Source of the DNA: an uncultured Bacilli bacterium
GTDB taxonomy: Bacteria > Bacillota_I > Bacilli_A > RF39 > UBA660
Assembly (NCBI GenBank): GCA_944372455.1
Contig: CALVZF010000007.1
Span: 1-46,351, forward strand
Direction of reading: 5' to 3'
DNA length: 46,351 bases
Shown here: positions 1 to 10,377 of the stretch, one piece after another
How the letters are laid out: every line of letters starts with the position of its first letter
Numbering within the stretch: the stretch's first letter is position 1
Notes under the pieces: model-generated
The model's input: only the letters and a program-made list of their open reading frames with translations
What the model was told of the DNA's origin: nothing
The model's database searches: none
Translations under genes and position numbers: made by a program

Positions 1-39
1 ATAGAAATCCTTTATTTCTATGGTCAAAATATATATTTA

Positions 40-57
40 CTCCAAATAATTTTGGAG
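40..57 (-). terminator. Possible terminator hairpin after tRNA-Trp
   Basis: A perfect 7-bp stem (CTCCAAA with TTTGGAG) and a 4-nt loop lie 11 nt beyond the CCA end of the tRNA. The minus-strand tract after it is only a mixed A/T run, so this is a weak call. A second hairpin (ATAGAAAT with ATTTCTAT, 1-21) follows it. Confidence 0.35.
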
Positions 58-68
58 CTATTAACATA

Positions 69-142
69 TGGCAGGGGTAGCAGGAGTTGAACCCACATTA
101 ACGGTTTTGGAGACCGTCGCTCTACCATTAAACTATACCCCT
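69..142 (-). tRNA. tRNA-Trp (anticodon CCA)
   Basis: A complete 74-nt cloverleaf reads on the minus strand. The acceptor arms AGGGGTA and TACCCCT pair fully, the discriminator is G, and the CCA tail is encoded. The anticodon stem ACGGT/ACCGT encloses the loop CTCCAAA, giving anticodon CCA for UGG. The T loop is TTCAACT. A C at the first anticodon position reads UGG only, which fits a standard genetic code with UGA as stop. Confidence 0.97.
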
Positions 143-171
143 ATAAAATATTAATATATAAACACGAATAA

Positions 172-200
172 ATTATAACACATTCAATTTATAAAAACAA
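172..200 (-). promoter_or_regulatory. Promoter for tRNA-Trp
   Basis: On the minus strand TTGTTT (200-195), a 17-nt spacer and TATAAT (177-172) form a sigma-A type promoter. A TG one base before the -10 makes it an extended -10. Transcription would start about 22-25 nt before the tRNA. Confidence 0.7.
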
Positions 201-253
201 TAATATATCATAAAAAATAATATGACAACATAGATTTTAATAGGTGATTTTAC

Positions 254-685
254 ATGGGTGGCATTATTGCATATACTGAAAAAGATGTTGATTTACTTGC
301 AAGACTTATGAGAGCTGAAGCTGTTGGTGAAGGAGATTTAGGTATGCTTATGGTTGGAAATGTAGTAGTTAATAGAGCATTAGTTAATTGCTTAGATTTT
401 CAAAACGTAAATTCAATTTCACAAGTTATATATCAAAATCCTGGAGGATTCTCAGGTATTAATAGTCCATTATTTCAAAGTGCAGCAACTGATAGAGAAA
501 AAGAACTAGCTAGACGTATATTAAGAGGAGAATACTATCACCCTGCTACTAATGCACTTTGGTTTTATTCTCCAGCGGATGGTGAAGATTGTGTATCTAT
601 TTGGTATAATCAAAGATTTGCAGGTAGATATAAAAATCATTGCTTTTATGAACCATATCCTGGAGTATGTCCTGATTTACATTAA
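254..685 (+). CDS. SleB/CwlJ-like cell wall hydrolase
   Basis: This 143-residue protein matches the Hydrolase_2 (SleB/CwlJ) catalytic domain over nearly its whole length. The N-terminal helix contains RLMRAEAVGEG, where Glu22 is the likely catalytic acid, followed by the NVVVNRA segment. The C-terminal half has TNALWFYSP and an aromatic end (HCFYEP), as is usual in the family. The family comprises peptidoglycan-cleaving lytic enzymes, several of them acting in spore germination. No signal peptide or membrane segment is visible, as in CwlJ, so export is unexplained. The ATG follows AGGTGAT at good spacing. The gene stands alone and converges on its neighbour at a shared terminator. A sporulation role is not shown by anything else in the window. 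Confidence 0.85.
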   Translation: MGGIIAYTEKDVDLLARLMRAEAVGEGDLGMLMVGNVVVNRALVNCLDFQNVNSISQVIYQNPGGFSGINSPLFQSAATDREKELARRILRGEYYHPATNALWFYSPADGEDCVSIWYNQRFAGRYKNHCFYEPYPGVCPDLH

Positions 686-711
686 AAAATGTTAGCACGC
701 TAACATTTTTT
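684..711. terminator. Bidirectional terminator
   Basis: A perfect 12-bp stem (AAAAAATGTTAG with CTAACATTTTTT) and loop CACG sit between two converging genes. A-tracts and T-tracts flank it on both sides, so it can serve the SleB-like gene (+) and the 714-1415 gene (-). Confidence 0.85.
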
Positions 712-713
712 AG

Positions 714-1415
714 TTAAATTAAATGTTTATTTTCCAGTTCTAATTTTAATTCTTTATTAAAAACTAAATAAGTTTTGTCATCTAAATCTAATATATTTTT
801 AGTAAATTCATAATAATCTTTTTGATTTTTTAAATCTTTACTATCTATACTATTTATTATTTTAGCGCTAGTTAATTCATAAAAACCTTCTTTATTAAAA
901 ATCATATTTTTTAAATAATCTATAACATAATCTTGTTTTTCTATCCAAAAATAAAGTTCTTTAGTCTTATTGGTATGTCCCATTATATATCCAATAACAA
1001 TTTTAGAGTTTTTATTCTTAATAACATAGTTTATCATTTGTTTAATTAAACTATTATTATTTAAATATTTAAATCTTTTAAATAACTGACTTACTTTAAT
1101 TTTAGTATCTAAATAATTAAAATTAATACTATCCTCAGTAATATTTATATTATTAATATTTTCACTTTGGTCTAAATATGTAATAATTTTTTCTTTACGG
1201 TTTGAAAAGCCTAAATCTATCTCTTCCCACATTCTTATATAGATTTCTCTTTTATCATAGTCTTTTATATTTTGGGTAGTAGGATTAACAAATTTAATTA
1301 ATTCTTCCGTATTTCCAGAATAGTATGCCATAGCAGCTAATTTCATAACTTGTTTTTCCCAAAGTTCTAACTTGTTTCTATCTATTTCATAAAGAAAAGA
1401 ATTATTAAAAACCAT
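714..1415 (-). CDS. Protein of unknown function (233 aa)
   Basis: I do not recognise this family. The protein is soluble in character, rich in Lys, Asn and Ile, with no signal peptide or membrane helix. It appears largely helical, with aromatic patches near the N-terminus (LELWEKQVMKLAAMAYYSG) and a charged C-terminus. It lies downstream of the membrane XRE regulator gene on the same strand, 55 bp away. Its ribosome binding site (AAAGGGGG, 7 nt before ATG) is the 3' arm of a strong hairpin with a short T tract. Expression may therefore depend on readthrough and on opening that hairpin. It could be an effector partner of the regulator, but this is inferred from position only. Confidence 0.7.
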   Translation of the reverse strand: MVFNNSFLYEIDRNKLELWEKQVMKLAAMAYYSGNTEELIKFVNPTTQNIKDYDKREIYIRMWEEIDLGFSNRKEKIITYLDQSENINNINITEDSINFNYLDTKIKVSQLFKRFKYLNNNSLIKQMINYVIKNKNSKIVIGYIMGHTNKTKELYFWIEKQDYVIDYLKNMIFNKEGFYELTSAKIINSIDSKDLKNQKDYYEFTKNILDLDDKTYLVFNKELKLELENKHLI

Positions 1416-1420
1416 TTAAA

Positions 1421-1440
1421 AACCCCCTTTTATGGGGGTT
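1421..1440 (-). promoter_or_regulatory. Hairpin combining terminator and sequestered RBS
   Basis: On the minus strand AACCCCC (1440-1434), loop ATAAAA and GGGGGTT (1427-1421) form a perfect 7-bp stem followed by TTT. This is a plausible terminator for the XRE regulator gene ending at 1471. The GGGGG arm is also the only Shine-Dalgarno-like sequence for the gene starting at 1415, pairing with CCUCC through one G-U. Folding would block both elongation and initiation. Confidence 0.65.
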
Positions 1441-1470
1441 ATTATATCATTTTAATGCTTGTTGGTCAAA

Positions 1471-2997
1471 TTACTCTAAAACTTCTTTAATACGGTCTTT
1501 ATATTCAGTAATATTATTTTTTAATTCTTCATTCTCATATTTTAGTTCCTCATTTTTAGATTCCAATTCTCTCTTTTCAGTTTCTAATCTTGAAATTTCA
1601 GTTTCATAATACTCCATTTCTGATTGTATATTATATTGTTCTTCAATTTGTTTTTGATAGTTATCTTTAAGTTTATTAATATTATTAGAAGAAGCATAAA
1701 CTTTTATAGAAACTTCATAAAGATTATTATAATTATGTATTTCTTTGTTTGCTAAATCTTTTATTATATAATTTAATATTTTTTTATAGTTTAGATTATC
1801 GGGATTAGTTTTACTAACAATAACATAATTATTATTGTTATCCACAATTACCTGTTGATAATCTTTATAATAACTTGTTTCAACTACTATACTATTGTTT
1901 AAATCTTCATTAACAACATATTCAATATTTTCATAATGAGAATTTATAATTAATTGATCATTCATTTCAAAAGTATTTTTTATAACTTCTTTCTTTTCAT
2001 TATTTGGCACATCATTAATGAAAGCAGTGTTTGCAATTTCAAATAAAGCAATACCTAAAGAAAAGCCAATACCAACAATACTTACAAGAAAAGATATAAG
2101 CATTCTTTTAAAAGCTACCCTTTTATTAAAAATAAAATCAAAAACTAGTTCAATAATTATAATATTTAACGTTACAGCAAAAATCACACCTAAAGTTATT
2201 CCAATATAAAGAACACCTTTAAACATCAAAATTATAGAAATTATAAAGATAGAACACAAAAATAATAAACTTCCAATAAAAGGCAAAGTAAAAAAAGCAA
2301 TAACTGATTTAATTAAAATCATGACTATTTTCCCTAGTACATCTATAAAGACTGAACTACGTTTTTCCACATTTGTTGTTTTAATAGTGTTACTATAAGC
2401 ATTATTATCATTATTAGTGTTATTATTTATATTATTAGTATTTTTTGTATACATTTTATAGTTATCTAAATATCTAAATTTATAAATATATACAAAAATA
2501 ATAATACTTAAAACAAAATAAGCTATACTGATAACAAAGTTAAAAATATTTGATAATGTGATTCCTATTTTCAAACCAAAACTCATAAACATATCTGTCA
2601 CTAAAGAACTAATATAGTGAATAGGTAATTGTAATATTAATAATAATATAAAAACAATAAACATTTCTATAATCATTTTGATAATTTGTTTACCATTCAT
2701 ATTTCTAACCATATTATATGTCTTTTTTATTAAATCTAGTAGTTCGTCAATCCAGTTGCTTAAACTATTTTTTGATTTAACATTTGAAGAAATTTCAGTA
2801 ACTTCATCATTAGTTAGATCATCTAAACTACACTTAAATATTTTACACATTGAAATTAGTTTATCCATTTCTGGATATGTTTGTCCACTTTCCCATTTTG
2901 ACACAGATTGTCTTGAAACATCAAGCATATCAGCTAATTGTTCCTGAGATAAATTGTTTTCCTTTCTTAACTTTTGCAGTTTTTCACTAAATTTCAT
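1471..2997 (-). CDS. XRE-family regulator with membrane domain
   Basis: Residues 1-65 are a typical Cro/C1-type helix-turn-helix, with LSQEQLADMLDVSRQSVSKW as the recognition core. After a linker come hydrophobic segments at about 105-129 and 147-175. An Asn-rich stretch follows (about 187-210), then another block of several membrane helices at about 216-325. The C-terminal 180 residues are polar and end in a Glu/Lys-rich coiled coil from about residue 445. This layout suggests a DNA-binding domain tethered to the membrane that senses something through its outer or C-terminal part. The ligand is unknown. The start is clear (GTGAGGTGAT just before ATG). Downstream is the unknown gene at 714-1415, which may be its target. 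Confidence 0.85.
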   Translation of the reverse strand: MKFSEKLQKLRKENNLSQEQLADMLDVSRQSVSKWESGQTYPEMDKLISMCKIFKCSLDDLTNDEVTEISSNVKSKNSLSNWIDELLDLIKKTYNMVRNMNGKQIIKMIIEMFIVFILLLILQLPIHYISSLVTDMFMSFGLKIGITLSNIFNFVISIAYFVLSIIIFVYIYKFRYLDNYKMYTKNTNNINNNTNNDNNAYSNTIKTTNVEKRSSVFIDVLGKIVMILIKSVIAFFTLPFIGSLLFLCSIFIISIILMFKGVLYIGITLGVIFAVTLNIIIIELVFDFIFNKRVAFKRMLISFLVSIVGIGFSLGIALFEIANTAFINDVPNNEKKEVIKNTFEMNDQLIINSHYENIEYVVNEDLNNSIVVETSYYKDYQQVIVDNNNNYVIVSKTNPDNLNYKKILNYIIKDLANKEIHNYNNLYEVSIKVYASSNNINKLKDNYQKQIEEQYNIQSEMEYYETEISRLETEKRELESKNEELKYENEELKNNITEYKDRIKEVLE

Positions 2998-3000
2998 TTT

Positions 3001-3227
3001 ATCACCTCACATTTAAAATCTTATAATAGTTGATAATTATATTCTACCAATTTTAAGTTGTTTTTTGTAAACTTTGGGTTGCGTCTAATATCTTTCTTAA
3101 TTAAATAATACTATTATCACTTTATAAGTAATAAAAAAAATCACACTCATTCAATAGAACAAGTGTATAATGCAATGTATATTAAATTTATTTTTTCAAA
3201 CCTTATAGAGTTTGTAACATTTCAATA
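3001..3227. other. Intergenic region, XRE gene promoter to ssrA
   Basis: No gene is visible in these 227 bases. On the minus strand TTGGTA, a 16-nt spacer and TATTAT at about 3023-3050 are a plausible promoter for the XRE regulator. A 6-bp hairpin (CAAACT with GGTTTG) lies just past the ssrA 3' end, but it lacks a T tract. Confidence 0.4.
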
Positions 3228-3586
3228 TGGTGGAGCTGGGGAGTAGCGAACTCCCGTCCAAAAATAAATTACCAGTACATCTACAAGTTTAGTCAGTTTT
3301 TAAATTTCCCAATAAGTAAAACAAACTAACAAACCTACTTATTGGTAAGTCTTTAAATATTCATTATTCTACCAAGACAATAGGATAATATAGTTCACTT
3401 TATATGAGCCCCTAATATTTCTCGTGAACAAAGAAATAAGAGAAGCACGTACCTGCCCTAATTAATTAGGCAAAGCAAGGTGCGTAATTATAATTTTCTT
3501 TTCCGTTTATTTAACGAATTGGATTTAACGCATACCTACGACTTGCAGTAACAAGCTTTTTATTTCTGTCGAAACAATACAGCCCC
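3228..3586 (-). ncRNA. ssrA: tmRNA (ssrA)
   Basis: The 359-nt RNA begins GGGGCTGTATTGTTTCGACAG and ends with a tRNA-like T arm, GTTCG loop and CAGCTCC ACCA. The two ends pair as a 7-bp acceptor stem (GGGGCTG with CAGCTCC, one G-U). The tag reading frame ends GCA CCT TGC TTT GCC TAA, with the stop at 3468-3466. The tag is about NGKENYNYAPCFA, counted from AAC at 3507. The stop codon lies in the helix GCCTAATTAATTAGGGC, as is usual in tmRNA. The resume codon cannot be fixed by eye, because the in-frame codon before AAC is ATA. tmRNA with SmpB rescues stalled ribosomes and tags the nascent chain for proteolysis. smpB lies immediately upstream. Confidence 0.96.
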
Positions 3587-3596
3587 ATATACGGTT

Positions 3597-3624
3597 ATTA
3601 TAACATATTAATTAAAAATGTAAA
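3597..3624 (-). promoter_or_regulatory. Promoter for ssrA
   Basis: TTTACA (3624-3619), a 16-nt spacer and TATAAT (3602-3597) with an upstream TG lie about 11 nt before the tmRNA 5' end. ssrA can thus be made separately from the smpB operon. Confidence 0.75.
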
Positions 3625-3642
3625 ACAAAAATAAAAAAATGA

Positions 3643-4077
3643 TTAATATTTAACCATCTTTCTAATTTCTCTTTCTTGATCTCTTTTTTTAATACTTTCT
3701 CTTTTGTCGTATAATTTTTTACCTTTTCCAATACCTAACAATAATTTAGCCTTATTATTTTTAATATATAATTTAATTGGAAATAAAGCATATCCTTCAA
3801 TATCAAGTTTATTTTTAATTTTATTTATTTCTTTTTTATGTAATAGCAACTTTCTAGTTCTTGTTTCTTCATGATTAAATATATTACCTTCTTTATATTG
3901 TGCAATATACATATTTAAAATATATGCTTCACCATTTTTAATAATAGCGTAACTATCTTTTAAGTTAGCACTACCTTTTCTAATAGATTTAATCTCAGTT
4001 CCTTTAAGTACTATCCCTGCTTCTATTTCTTCATCTATAAAATAATCAAATTTTGCTTTTTTATTTAATATTTCCAT
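3643..4077 (-). CDS. smpB: SsrA-binding protein SmpB
   Basis: At 144 residues this has the usual SmpB length. It has the family hallmarks: a start rich in LNKKAKFDYFI, the central VLKGTEIKSIRKGSANLKDSY segment, the GKGKKLYDKRE motif and a basic C-terminal tail. SmpB binds the tRNA-like part of tmRNA and places it in the empty A site of stalled ribosomes. The ATG follows GGAGGGATGAT and begins one base after the upstream stop codon, so it is cotranslated with the capA-like gene. It lies just before ssrA, as in Bacillus. Confidence 0.97.
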   Translation of the reverse strand: MEILNKKAKFDYFIDEEIEAGIVLKGTEIKSIRKGSANLKDSYAIIKNGEAYILNMYIAQYKEGNIFNHEETRTRKLLLHKKEINKIKNKLDIEGYALFPIKLYIKNNKAKLLLGIGKGKKLYDKRESIKKRDQEREIRKMVKY

Positions 4078-4078
4078 A

Positions 4079-5242
4079 TCATCCCTCCAACGGAGTTATA
4101 GGTATTGTATTATCATACATTCTTATTATATTAGAATATTTTTCATAGTGGCTTTTATAATTTGGTAATTCATTTTCAGTAAGTTCGTTATATGGAATAA
4201 CCTGATAATTAGACCAATTTCTATAATATGTATGTATTAAATTTACATTTAAATTACTTAGACTGATACTTGACGTTTGATCTTCATTTACTGTTTTAGT
4301 TATATCAACTGATACTAAAGCTCCAGTAAGTCTTTCTATTCCGATTTGTGCAGAAATAAAATTACCTAATGAATAAATAACTAAAGTATCGCCAATATAT
4401 TCAATTGGTTCTAATACATGAGGATGGGTGCCTATAATTATATTAACTCCTAAATCAGCTAAATACTTAGCTACTCTTTTTTGTTCTGCACTCGCACTTT
4501 GTTGATATTCATTACCCCAGTGCATTGACACTAAAATTAGATCTACTTTATCTTTAACTCTTTCAATATCTTCTTTTACCTTTTCATCTGAATAAGTAAC
4601 TGCATAATAATTTTTGCCACCTGGATGAACCAATCCATTAGTACTAGTAGTATAAGAAAGTAGTGTATATTTTATATTGTTTTTTTCCATAATTCTAGGA
4701 GTAATTCTATCTTCTTCAGATTCATAAGAGCCTGCTGTTAAAACTCCTTCTTTTTGTTTCCAATAATTTAAAGAATGAAGAACACCTTTTTCTCCTTTAT
4801 CTAGTGTATGATTACTTGCTAAATTTACAAGATTAAACCCCATACCTACCATACAATCTCCAATTTCATCAGGTGAATTAAATAAAGGATATGATGACAT
4901 TCCTAAATCTTTACCACCAATTATAGTTTCTTGATTATAAAAAGCTAAATCATAATTTTTAATAATAGGAGCAATATGTGTCATTTGCTTAGTAAAATCA
5001 TAATTGTTATTACCAATATATGCATCTTTATAAACTGTTGTATGTATTAAAGCATCACCTGTCATAATCATACTTAAATCATAGGTTTTAGGATAAACTT
5101 CTTTTGGCTTTTCTTCTTTTTTTACCTCAGTTTTTTTTACTTTTTCCTCTTTTAAAATATATTTTTTAGCCACATACACATTAGTTGACAAAATAATAAT
5201 TGCAACTAATACTAAACTAATACCTTTTAATATATTTTTCAT
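4079..5242 (-). CDS. CapA/PgsA-family protein (PGA_cap fold)
   Basis: A signal anchor (about residues 5-25) is followed by a Lys/Glu linker and a calcineurin-like CapA domain. Recognisable pieces are IMTGDALIHTTVY, FYNQETIIGG, VNLASNHTLDKGEKG, ILVSMHWGNEY, IIGTHPHVLEP and VIYSLGNFISAQ. These contain the Asp, Asn and His residues expected for a metallophosphatase-like metal site. CapA/PgsA proteins act outside the cell in poly-gamma-glutamate capsule synthesis, but many homologues occur without the other cap genes. None of those genes is nearby here, so a wall- or polymer-related hydrolase role is as likely. It sits between rnr and smpB, 14 bp after rnr. This position is unusual. Confidence 0.85.
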   Translation of the reverse strand: MKNILKGISLVLVAIIILSTNVYVAKKYILKEEKVKKTEVKKEEKPKEVYPKTYDLSMIMTGDALIHTTVYKDAYIGNNNYDFTKQMTHIAPIIKNYDLAFYNQETIIGGKDLGMSSYPLFNSPDEIGDCMVGMGFNLVNLASNHTLDKGEKGVLHSLNYWKQKEGVLTAGSYESEEDRITPRIMEKNNIKYTLLSYTTSTNGLVHPGGKNYYAVTYSDEKVKEDIERVKDKVDLILVSMHWGNEYQQSASAEQKRVAKYLADLGVNIIIGTHPHVLEPIEYIGDTLVIYSLGNFISAQIGIERLTGALVSVDITKTVNEDQTSSISLSNLNVNLIHTYYRNWSNYQVIPYNELTENELPNYKSHYEKYSNIIRMYDNTIPITPLEG

Positions 5243-5256
5243 TTTACTTCCAACTC

Positions 5257-7344
5257 CTAAATTATTTCAAAATCAATAGTTTTTTCTTCTTTTGAAGCAC
5301 TAATAACCCTTACTTTAACTGTGTCACCAAGCTTATATTCTTTTCCCGTTCTTTCTCCTTTAAGCATTTCTGTTAATTCATCATATATATAATAATCGTC
5401 TTTTAAATCGTTAATATGAACTAAGCCTTCTATCATGTTATCTAATTCTACAAATAATCCAAAATTCATTACAGAAGAAATCATACCTTCATATTCTTCT
5501 CCTATATGGTTTTCCATATATTCAGCCATTTTCATATCATCTACTTCACGTTCACACTCAATACTTTCCCTTTCTTTAGTAGAAGAATGTTCAGTGATAT
5601 ATATTAACATTTGATTCCAATATGCAATTTCTCTATTATTCATTTTTCCGTTTATAATTTCTTTTAATATAGTATGTACTTTAAGATCTGGATACCTTCT
5701 AATTGGAGAAGTAAAATGAGTGTAGATTTTACTAGCTAATCCATAATGACCTACATTTTCTTTTGAATAAATTGCCTTTTTCATACATCTTAAAAGTTTT
5801 CTAGAAAGAATTTTATATTCTTTTTTATCTTTTAGTTCTAAAAGAATTTCTTGCATTCTTTTAGGGCTTAAATCTTTTCTTTTACCTGTCAAAGTGTATC
5901 CCAATAAACTTACATATCTTAAAAATTCACTTATTTTTTCTTCATCAGGATATTCATGTATACGATAGATAAACGGTAAATCCATATAAAATACATGAGA
6001 GGCAACTGTTTCATTAGCGATTATCATAAAATCTTCTATTAGATTTTCTCCAATACCTCTTTCTCTTAATTTAATATCTATTGCTTTGCCACTTTCATCA
6101 GTTATAATTTTTGGTTCATTTTGATCAAAATCAATGTATCCTCTTTCAATTTTGTTTTTTCTAAGAATACTAGAACATTCTTTCATCATAAAAAGTTTAT
6201 CTTTAAAATCTTCATAACCTTCAGGTATTATATTTTCTTCTAAAATTTTATTGACATTTTTATAAGTCATTTGTTTTTTAGATTTAATTACACTTTCTCT
6301 TATATCATAATTTTCTACAATTCCTTTTTGATTAATTTCCATAATACAAGAAATAGTTAATCTATCAACATTAGGATTCAATGAGCATATTCCATTGGAT
6401 AAGTAATGAGGTAACATAGGGATAACAGTATTAGCTAAATATACACTAGTTCCTCTATCTAAAGCCTCTTTGTCTAATTCACTTTCATTAGTAACATAAT
6501 GACTAACATCTGCTATATGAACACCTAACTTATAATTACCATTTTCTAATTTTTCTATACTAATCGCATCATCTATATCTTTAGTATCATCACCATCAAT
6601 TGTAAATATCATTTCATCGCGTAAATCAAGTCTATTTTCATATTCTTCTACTAATACTTCATTAGGAATTGTTTTTAATTCTTCTAATGCTTCTTTACTA
6701 AATTCTGCATTTATACCATGTTTATAAGCTATTGATAAAATGTCAATTCCTGGATCATCTTTGTGTCCAATTATTTTATCAATAGTAGCTTTATATAAAT
6801 GATTATTTACTCTTTTAGTTATAGTAATTAATACCTTATGTCCATTAACTACATTTTTACAATCTTTTTTATCTATTTCAATATCAATTTTTAATTTAGA
6901 ATCATCTAGTTTTACATGACCTTTTCCTCTTTTATAAAAGAACTCTCCTACTTGTTTATCAAGTTCTCTCTTTACAATTTTTACAACTTTACCTTCTAAT
7001 TTTGGATTATCTTTTTCACTAATAATTTCTACATTTACAATGTCATTATTTAAAGCACCATTCATATTTTTTTGATCAATATAAATATCTCCATCATTAG
7101 TAATGACAAATCCAAAACCTTTTTTATTTACATCAATTTTACCTTGTTTTAAATGACAGTATGGAAAATACATGAATTTATCTCTTTTAGTTCTATATAC
7201 AGTTCCATCATTTTCTAATTCATTTAAAAGTTCTATTACTTCCTTAATAGATTTATTATCATTAATTTTTAATCTATCTATAATAGTCCTAAATTCAAAA
7301 GAAGTTTCTTCACTTTTTAAGACCTCTAATATTCTTTCTTTCAT
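5257..7344 (-). CDS. rnr: Ribonuclease R
   Basis: The 695-residue exoribonuclease has the full RNase R architecture. It has an N-terminal winged-helix region (1-60), cold-shock domains (about 65-190, with KGFGFVITNDGDIYID), the RNB catalytic domain (about 235-560) and a C-terminal S1 domain (about 615-695, with GMISSVMNFGLFVELD). The RNB active-site acidic residues lie in TIDGDDTKDIDDAIS at Asp250, 256, 258 and 259. The enzyme degrades structured RNA 3' to 5' and is required for turnover of non-stop mRNA during trans-translation, which fits its operon with smpB and ssrA. It follows secG after a hairpin at 7381-7404 that may reduce readthrough. Confidence 0.97.
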   Translation of the reverse strand: MKERILEVLKSEETSFEFRTIIDRLKINDNKSIKEVIELLNELENDGTVYRTKRDKFMYFPYCHLKQGKIDVNKKGFGFVITNDGDIYIDQKNMNGALNNDIVNVEIISEKDNPKLEGKVVKIVKRELDKQVGEFFYKRGKGHVKLDDSKLKIDIEIDKKDCKNVVNGHKVLITITKRVNNHLYKATIDKIIGHKDDPGIDILSIAYKHGINAEFSKEALEELKTIPNEVLVEEYENRLDLRDEMIFTIDGDDTKDIDDAISIEKLENGNYKLGVHIADVSHYVTNESELDKEALDRGTSVYLANTVIPMLPHYLSNGICSLNPNVDRLTISCIMEINQKGIVENYDIRESVIKSKKQMTYKNVNKILEENIIPEGYEDFKDKLFMMKECSSILRKNKIERGYIDFDQNEPKIITDESGKAIDIKLRERGIGENLIEDFMIIANETVASHVFYMDLPFIYRIHEYPDEEKISEFLRYVSLLGYTLTGKRKDLSPKRMQEILLELKDKKEYKILSRKLLRCMKKAIYSKENVGHYGLASKIYTHFTSPIRRYPDLKVHTILKEIINGKMNNREIAYWNQMLIYITEHSSTKERESIECEREVDDMKMAEYMENHIGEEYEGMISSVMNFGLFVELDNMIEGLVHINDLKDDYYIYDELTEMLKGERTGKEYKLGDTVKVRVISASKEEKTIDFEII

Positions 7345-7380
7345 ATAATCACCCTTAATCTTACTTCTATTATAAAATAA

Positions 7381-7404
7381 AAAAGACTAAATATATAGTC
7401 TTTT
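7381..7404 (-). terminator. Terminator or attenuator between secG and rnr
   Basis: AAAAGACTA pairs perfectly with TAGTCTTTT over 9 bp around a 6-nt loop, and TTTTTATTT follows on the minus strand. As rnr starts only 37 bp later, it probably lets part of the transcription through or marks a new transcript. Confidence 0.75.
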
Positions 7405-7415
7405 TATTAATTTTA

Positions 7416-7640
7416 TTAATTTATAATACCACTAGATAATAGAAATGATAGTAAGAAAAATACTATACCAAGTATAAAAGTAATTCTACTGATTAATAAT
7501 TCTCCCCCACGTTCTTTTCTATTTGCAAAAAGATCAGATGAACCTCCAGATATTACTCCAGAAGCACTTTCTGCTTTTCCACTTTGTAATAATCCTAGGG
7601 CAATTAATAATATTGAAACAATCATAAGTGCTATTTCCAT
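7416..7640 (-). CDS. secG: Preprotein translocase subunit SecG
   Basis: The 74-residue protein has two membrane helices (about 2-18 and 51-70) joined by a Gly/Ser-rich cytoplasmic loop. The loop contains ASGVISGGSSDLFANRKERGGE, matching the SecG signature around GxxxxLF. SecG joins SecYE in the export channel and speeds SecA-driven translocation. The ATG is preceded by GAGGGAT. The gene lies between eno and rnr, and secG next to rnr is the usual Bacilli order. Its sequence diverges quickly in general, but the size, topology and loop make the call secure. Confidence 0.92.
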   Translation of the reverse strand: MEIALMIVSILLIALGLLQSGKAESASGVISGGSSDLFANRKERGGELLISRITFILGIVFFLLSFLLSSGIIN

Positions 7641-7686
7641 GTAAATCCCTCATTTCATGTAATATACTATCATAAAAAGTAAATAT

Positions 7687-10276
<2,590 letters not shown>

Positions 10277-10341
10277 ATTTTATTTTGCCTCCTTATACAT
10301 TAATAATTATACTACTAAAACTTTTATTTGTTAACTTTTTG

Positions 10342-10350
10342 TGTTATAAT
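10342..10350 (+). promoter_or_regulatory. Extended -10 promoter for the FemAB-type gene
   Basis: TG, one base and TATAAT form an extended -10. The matching -35 region (TTTTAT at 10322-10327) is weak. AAAGGAGGTG follows 15 nt after the -10 and sits just before the start codon. Confidence 0.55.
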
Positions 10351-10377
10351 ATTTTAATTATTTAAAGGAGGTGTCTT

